A stretch of 64,000 nt of DNA. Origin: Buttiauxella sp. A111. Its GTDB lineage: Bacteria; Pseudomonadota; Gammaproteobacteria; Enterobacterales; Enterobacteriaceae. A program made the position numbers and the translations under genes. The stretch spans positions 1 to 64,000 of the forward strand of contig NZ_BJFN01000010.1 in assembly GCF_014189855.1 (NCBI RefSeq), in the 5' to 3' direction. Below are positions 61,164-64,000 of this stretch, one piece after another; the stretch's first letter is position 1; each line of letters opens with the position of its first letter. Below the pieces are notes generated by a model, which worked only from the letters and a program-made list of their open reading frames with translations, made no database searches and was not told the DNA's origin.

Positions 61164-62575
61164 TTTTTTTCTCCTACAGATTGGGCTAACGCCTGAATCG
61201 CGTCCACGAAGCACGACATCGGTGCAGTGGTGATCCCGGCCCCAATCTGGCCTACGCCCGCCTGTTTGTGGGCGATGCCGGTGTTGATGATGGGCAAAAT
61301 GCCACGGTCAGCGACTTTGCGGGCGTCGATGCCAGCGGCGGTCGGCGCGAAGTTCAGCGCGGGCAGCGTAAATGCTGGGTTCGAGCCAATGACGATCGCC
61401 TGCATGCGACGGCTGTTATTGGTGGCATCGGCAGGTGTGCCGCCGACGAATTTCACGATGGCTGGTGAAGACGCCATCGCAAAGCCACCGACGCCTGCGG
61501 TTTCGGTAATCGCGCTGTCGCCCAAATCCGCAGCCGCGTCGTCCACGCCGTAGCCTGGGAAGAACAGCCCTTCGACCGGATTCGCCGGAGCCTGATACCA
61601 CTGGTCGCCAGTGCCGGACAAACGAATGCCAAAGTTCACGCCGTTGCGCGCCATCACCGTGACCATCGAGCTGAATGGCACATCGGCGGCGGCATCCATC
61701 ATCGCTTTACAGGCGGCCATCGACAGGTTGAGGAAGAAGTGGTCGTTGCCGGTAATAAAGGCCACCGCGTTCTGCACGGTTTCCAGCGGCAGGTTACAGG
61801 CCAGCAGCGCAGGCACCAGACGCTTGATCAGCAGGCCCGTGGCGGCGGCGTTACGGTTATGCACTTCATCGCCCATGTGCAGCGCTTGCGCCATCAGCGG
61901 TTTCAGCTCCAGCTCGCCGATTTGACGCACTGCTTTTTTCAGTGCCGGAGCCAGTTCATTGCGCATCCAGTGCAGACGATTGAGGACTTCCTCGTTGTTG
62001 GCGCCGAAACGTAAAACCTTGCCCAGCCCTTCGTTGAAATTGCTGAATGCGCGCTTGCCGTTGGTTTTGTTTTCAATCACCCACAGCGGCATCGACGGGC
62101 TGATAATCCCGGCCATCGGGCCGACGGCGTTGTAGTGGTGGCAAGGCTCGAGGTCGATGGTGCCGCTCTTCGCGAGAGCTTCCGCTTCTTCATGATTGGT
62201 GGCCCAGCCTTCAAACAGGATCGCGCCGACAATCGCCCCTTGTACCGGGCCGCACATGTTGTCCCAGCTGATTGGCGGGCCGGAATGCAGAATCAGTTTG
62301 CGTTCAGCCATCTCCGGAATTGCTTCTGCTGCGAACATCACGTCTACCAGCACCGGCTGTGCGTTCAGGTAACGTTCCATCGCAACCTGGTTTGCCTGCT
62401 CGACCAGCGGGTGACGCAGTAAACTCGCCAGATCCAGCCCGGCGTCAATATTGCCGAGGGCTGGCGGCTGCCAGCTCAACGGAGTCACTTCACCGCCGAC
62501 TTTCTGGATGTTGTTCGCAAATCCTGCCAGCCCGGCGTTGACCACTTTCAGCGGCTGATTAAATAAGGTGTTCAT
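61160..62575 (-). CDS. DUF1116 protein (YahG/AllG-like)
   Basis: This 471-residue protein is strongly similar, as remembered, to E. coli YahG and more distantly to YlbE (AllG). Conserved blocks are HSGPPISWDNMCGPVQGA (near 98-115), CHHYNAVGPMAGIISPSMP, HMGDEVHNRNAAA (near 243), FITGNDHFFLN and MARNGVNFGIRLSGTGDQW. AllF, AllG and AllH together form the oxamate carbamoyltransferase of allantoin fermentation. By analogy this is one subunit of a carbamoyltransferase-type enzyme. It overlaps both neighbours by four bases. Confidence 0.88.
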   Translation of the reverse strand: MNTLFNQPLKVVNAGLAGFANNIQKVGGEVTPLSWQPPALGNIDAGLDLASLLRHPLVEQANQVAMERYLNAQPVLVDVMFAAEAIPEMAERKLILHSGPPISWDNMCGPVQGAIVGAILFEGWATNHEEAEALAKSGTIDLEPCHHYNAVGPMAGIISPSMPLWVIENKTNGKRAFSNFNEGLGKVLRFGANNEEVLNRLHWMRNELAPALKKAVRQIGELELKPLMAQALHMGDEVHNRNAAATGLLIKRLVPALLACNLPLETVQNAVAFITGNDHFFLNLSMAACKAMMDAAADVPFSSMVTVMARNGVNFGIRLSGTGDQWYQAPANPVEGLFFPGYGVDDAAADLGDSAITETAGVGGFAMASSPAIVKFVGGTPADATNNSRRMQAIVIGSNPAFTLPALNFAPTAAGIDARKVADRGILPIINTGIAHKQAGVGQIGAGITTAPMSCFVDAIQALAQSVGEKK

Positions 62576-64000
62576 GCGGTTGCTCCGTTTTTCTTAGCCT
62601 GAATCAGTGCCACGCTGCTTGCCCAAACGGCGGCTTGCGCGTTGCAATCGGCGACAATCACGCCTGCCTCACGCAGGGCTTCAATCTGGCGGTCACGCTG
62701 CTGTGGGTCGGCTTCAGTGCCGCAGACGTGAGCGATGAGAACCGGCAATTTCTGTTTATCAATTTGGGCGAGCAGCTCCAGCAGCCCGGCAGCCGGGTCT
62801 TCCGACGCGCCATAGCCGAGTACCAGGTCAAACAGCACCACGGCGGTTTGCGGATCGTTTAGCTCGTCAAGAATGCGCTGGTTGCGCAGCGTCGGGTCGA
62901 TCATCGGGTGCGGTTTGCCGCGCGTGAAATCGTCATCGCCCATATCGATCAGCGTATGGCCGCTGCTTTTCCAGATATCCGCCAGCTTGCTGTTGCCGGA
63001 AACCGGTGTGTTGGAAGATGCGGTAAAGCCGTTTTGCTGGCACAGAAGCTGTGCTTCATAGCAGAAAGTGCCGCCCGCAAAGACACCGCGAATAAGCTGA
63101 CGCGTGGCTGGCAATGTTGAGCAGGCTTGTTCCAGCATCGCGAGCTGTGCTTCATCAGGACGAGTTGCGTGCTGGCGTAGTTCAGTTTTATTCAGCAATG
63201 CAACGGCGAGATCGGCCGCGCTGGCAAGCGTGGTCGCTGCGGTCACGCCTGGGCGAGCGATGTCTTCTGGCTTCGCGCCAAGGAAGTTCACCACCACTGG
63301 TTTACCTGCTGCCTGAGCCTGCTCCAGAATGCGCTCGGCTACAGCTTTTGCTGGTGGTTTAGAGATCAATACGATGACCTGAGTCGCCGGGTCTTCTGCC
63401 AGCGCTTGCAGGCCAAACAGCATGGAAATGCCGCCAATCTCTTCACTTAAATCGTGGCCGCCGGTGCCCAGCGCCTGGGAAATACCCGCGCCAAGCTGGT
63501 CGATACGGCAGGTGACTTCCTGAACGCCAGTGCCGGACGCGCCGACAATGCCAATCGCGCCGCGGTTCACCACGTTGGCAAAGCCCAACGGAATACCGTT
63601 CACAATCGCGGTGCCGCAGTCCGGGCCCATTACGATACGGTTGCGTTCACGGGCGAGGGTTTTAATCGCTTTTTCCTGTGCGACGCTGACGTTATCGCTG
63701 AACATCATCACGTTCATGCCCAGATTCAGGGCTTTAATCGCTTCGGCGGCGGCGTAGTCGCCCGGTACGGAAATCAGTGCCAGATTGGATTCAGGCTCTT
63801 TTTCCAGCGCCATTTCCATACTCACTAAATCCGGTGCGCGCACGCCGTCGTTGCCGCTTTCCGCTGGTTTGCTATTCAGGCGCTGATGCGCCAGATCCAG
63901 CGCTTCCTGGCAGGCGTCGTCTTCGCCCTGTACTGCGATAACCAAATCGTTTGGCCCGGCGGCGATGTTGTCCCCAAGCCCTGCGTCGTGCAGTTGCTCA
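62572..64000 (-). CDS. FdrA/YahF-like protein (N-terminus outside the window)
   Basis: The open frame continues through the right edge; at least 475 codons are visible. The domain is similar to succinyl-CoA synthetase, with a CoA-ligase-like region (VMGPDCGTAIVNGIPLGFAN near window 63570-63640, IGIVGASGTGVQEVTCRI, ALGTGGHDLSEEIGG). A second domain has HPMIDPTLRNQRILDEL. It belongs with FdrA (AllF) and YahF, partners of YlbE/YahG. It overlaps the DUF1116 gene by four bases. The promoter and any upstream partner, such as a DUF2877 (AllH/YlbF-like) gene, lie outside the window. Confidence 0.87.
   Translation of the reverse strand, partial: EQLHDAGLGDNIAAGPNDLVIAVQGEDDACQEALDLAHQRLNSKPAESGNDGVRAPDLVSMEMALEKEPESNLALISVPGDYAAAEAIKALNLGMNVMMFSDNVSVAQEKAIKTLARERNRIVMGPDCGTAIVNGIPLGFANVVNRGAIGIVGASGTGVQEVTCRIDQLGAGISQALGTGGHDLSEEIGGISMLFGLQALAEDPATQVIVLISKPPAKAVAERILEQAQAAGKPVVVNFLGAKPEDIARPGVTAATTLASAADLAVALLNKTELRQHATRPDEAQLAMLEQACSTLPATRQLIRGVFAGGTFCYEAQLLCQQNGFTASSNTPVSGNSKLADIWKSSGHTLIDMGDDDFTRGKPHPMIDPTLRNQRILDELNDPQTAVVLFDLVLGYGASEDPAAGLLELLAQIDKQKLPVLIAHVCGTEADPQQRDRQIEALREAGVIVADCNAQAAVWASSVALIQAKKNGATA

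Overview
The window looks like chromosome of an enterobacterium (Enterobacterales, most likely Enterobacteriaceae). Gene content and order from yifB to metE closely follow the Escherichia/Salmonella ilv - rho - enterobacterial common antigen (ECA) - hem/cya - uvrD/corA - recQ - metE segment. Several genes present next to these in E. coli K-12 are absent (yifK, aslA, aslB, yigF/yigG), and ilvG is intact, so it is not K-12. I cannot fix the genus from sequence alone; a Buttiauxella/Kluyvera-like member is a guess.

Layout. 1-1.7 kb: a possible maoP tail and yifB. 2-11.1 kb: branched-chain amino acid synthesis, with the ilvL leader peptide, attenuator, the tiny ilvX, ilvGMEDA, ilvY and ilvC. 11.3-18.5 kb: ppiC, rep, rhlB-gppA, trxA and rho. 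18.8-29.7 kb: a complete ECA cluster wecA-wzzE-wecBCDE-wzxE-wecF-wzyE-wecG with many ATGA-type overlaps. 29.8-30.3 kb: four tRNA genes (Arg-CCG, His, Leu-CAG, Pro-UGG) behind one strong promoter. They are followed by a tRNA-linked tandem repeat and then the sRNA gene glmZ with a sigma-54 promoter and two GlrR-type sites. 31-35.2 kb: hemCDXY on the minus strand, divergent from cyaA. 38-41.9 kb: cyaY, lptM and dapF-yigA-xerC-yigB. 42-46.9 kb: uvrD with a LexA box, corA with an upstream leader peptide (corL) and hairpin, rarD and yigI. 47-57.3 kb: pldA, recQ, rhtC/rhtB, pldB-yigL, bioP, and metR/metE with a MetR box.

57.3-64 kb is accessory. A REP-like palindrome carrying a 33-bp minisatellite is followed by a minus-strand gene set running past the right edge: fdrA-like, DUF1116 (yahG-like), carbamate kinase, a free-standing allophanate-hydrolase C-terminal-like protein, an NCS1 (CodB-type) permease and a LysR regulator (YahB/AllS-like). 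By analogy with the oxamate carbamoyltransferase/carbamate kinase genes of allantoin fermentation, I infer uptake of a ureide- or pyrimidine-like compound. Its carbamoyl group would pass to carbamoyl phosphate and then yield ATP. The substrate is unknown; this is the best candidate here for an undescribed system.

The rest is housekeeping with well-preserved regulatory elements (ilv attenuator, IlvY operator, CRP site at cyaA, LexA box, MetR box, corA leader). Family assignments come from remembered sequences, not searches.
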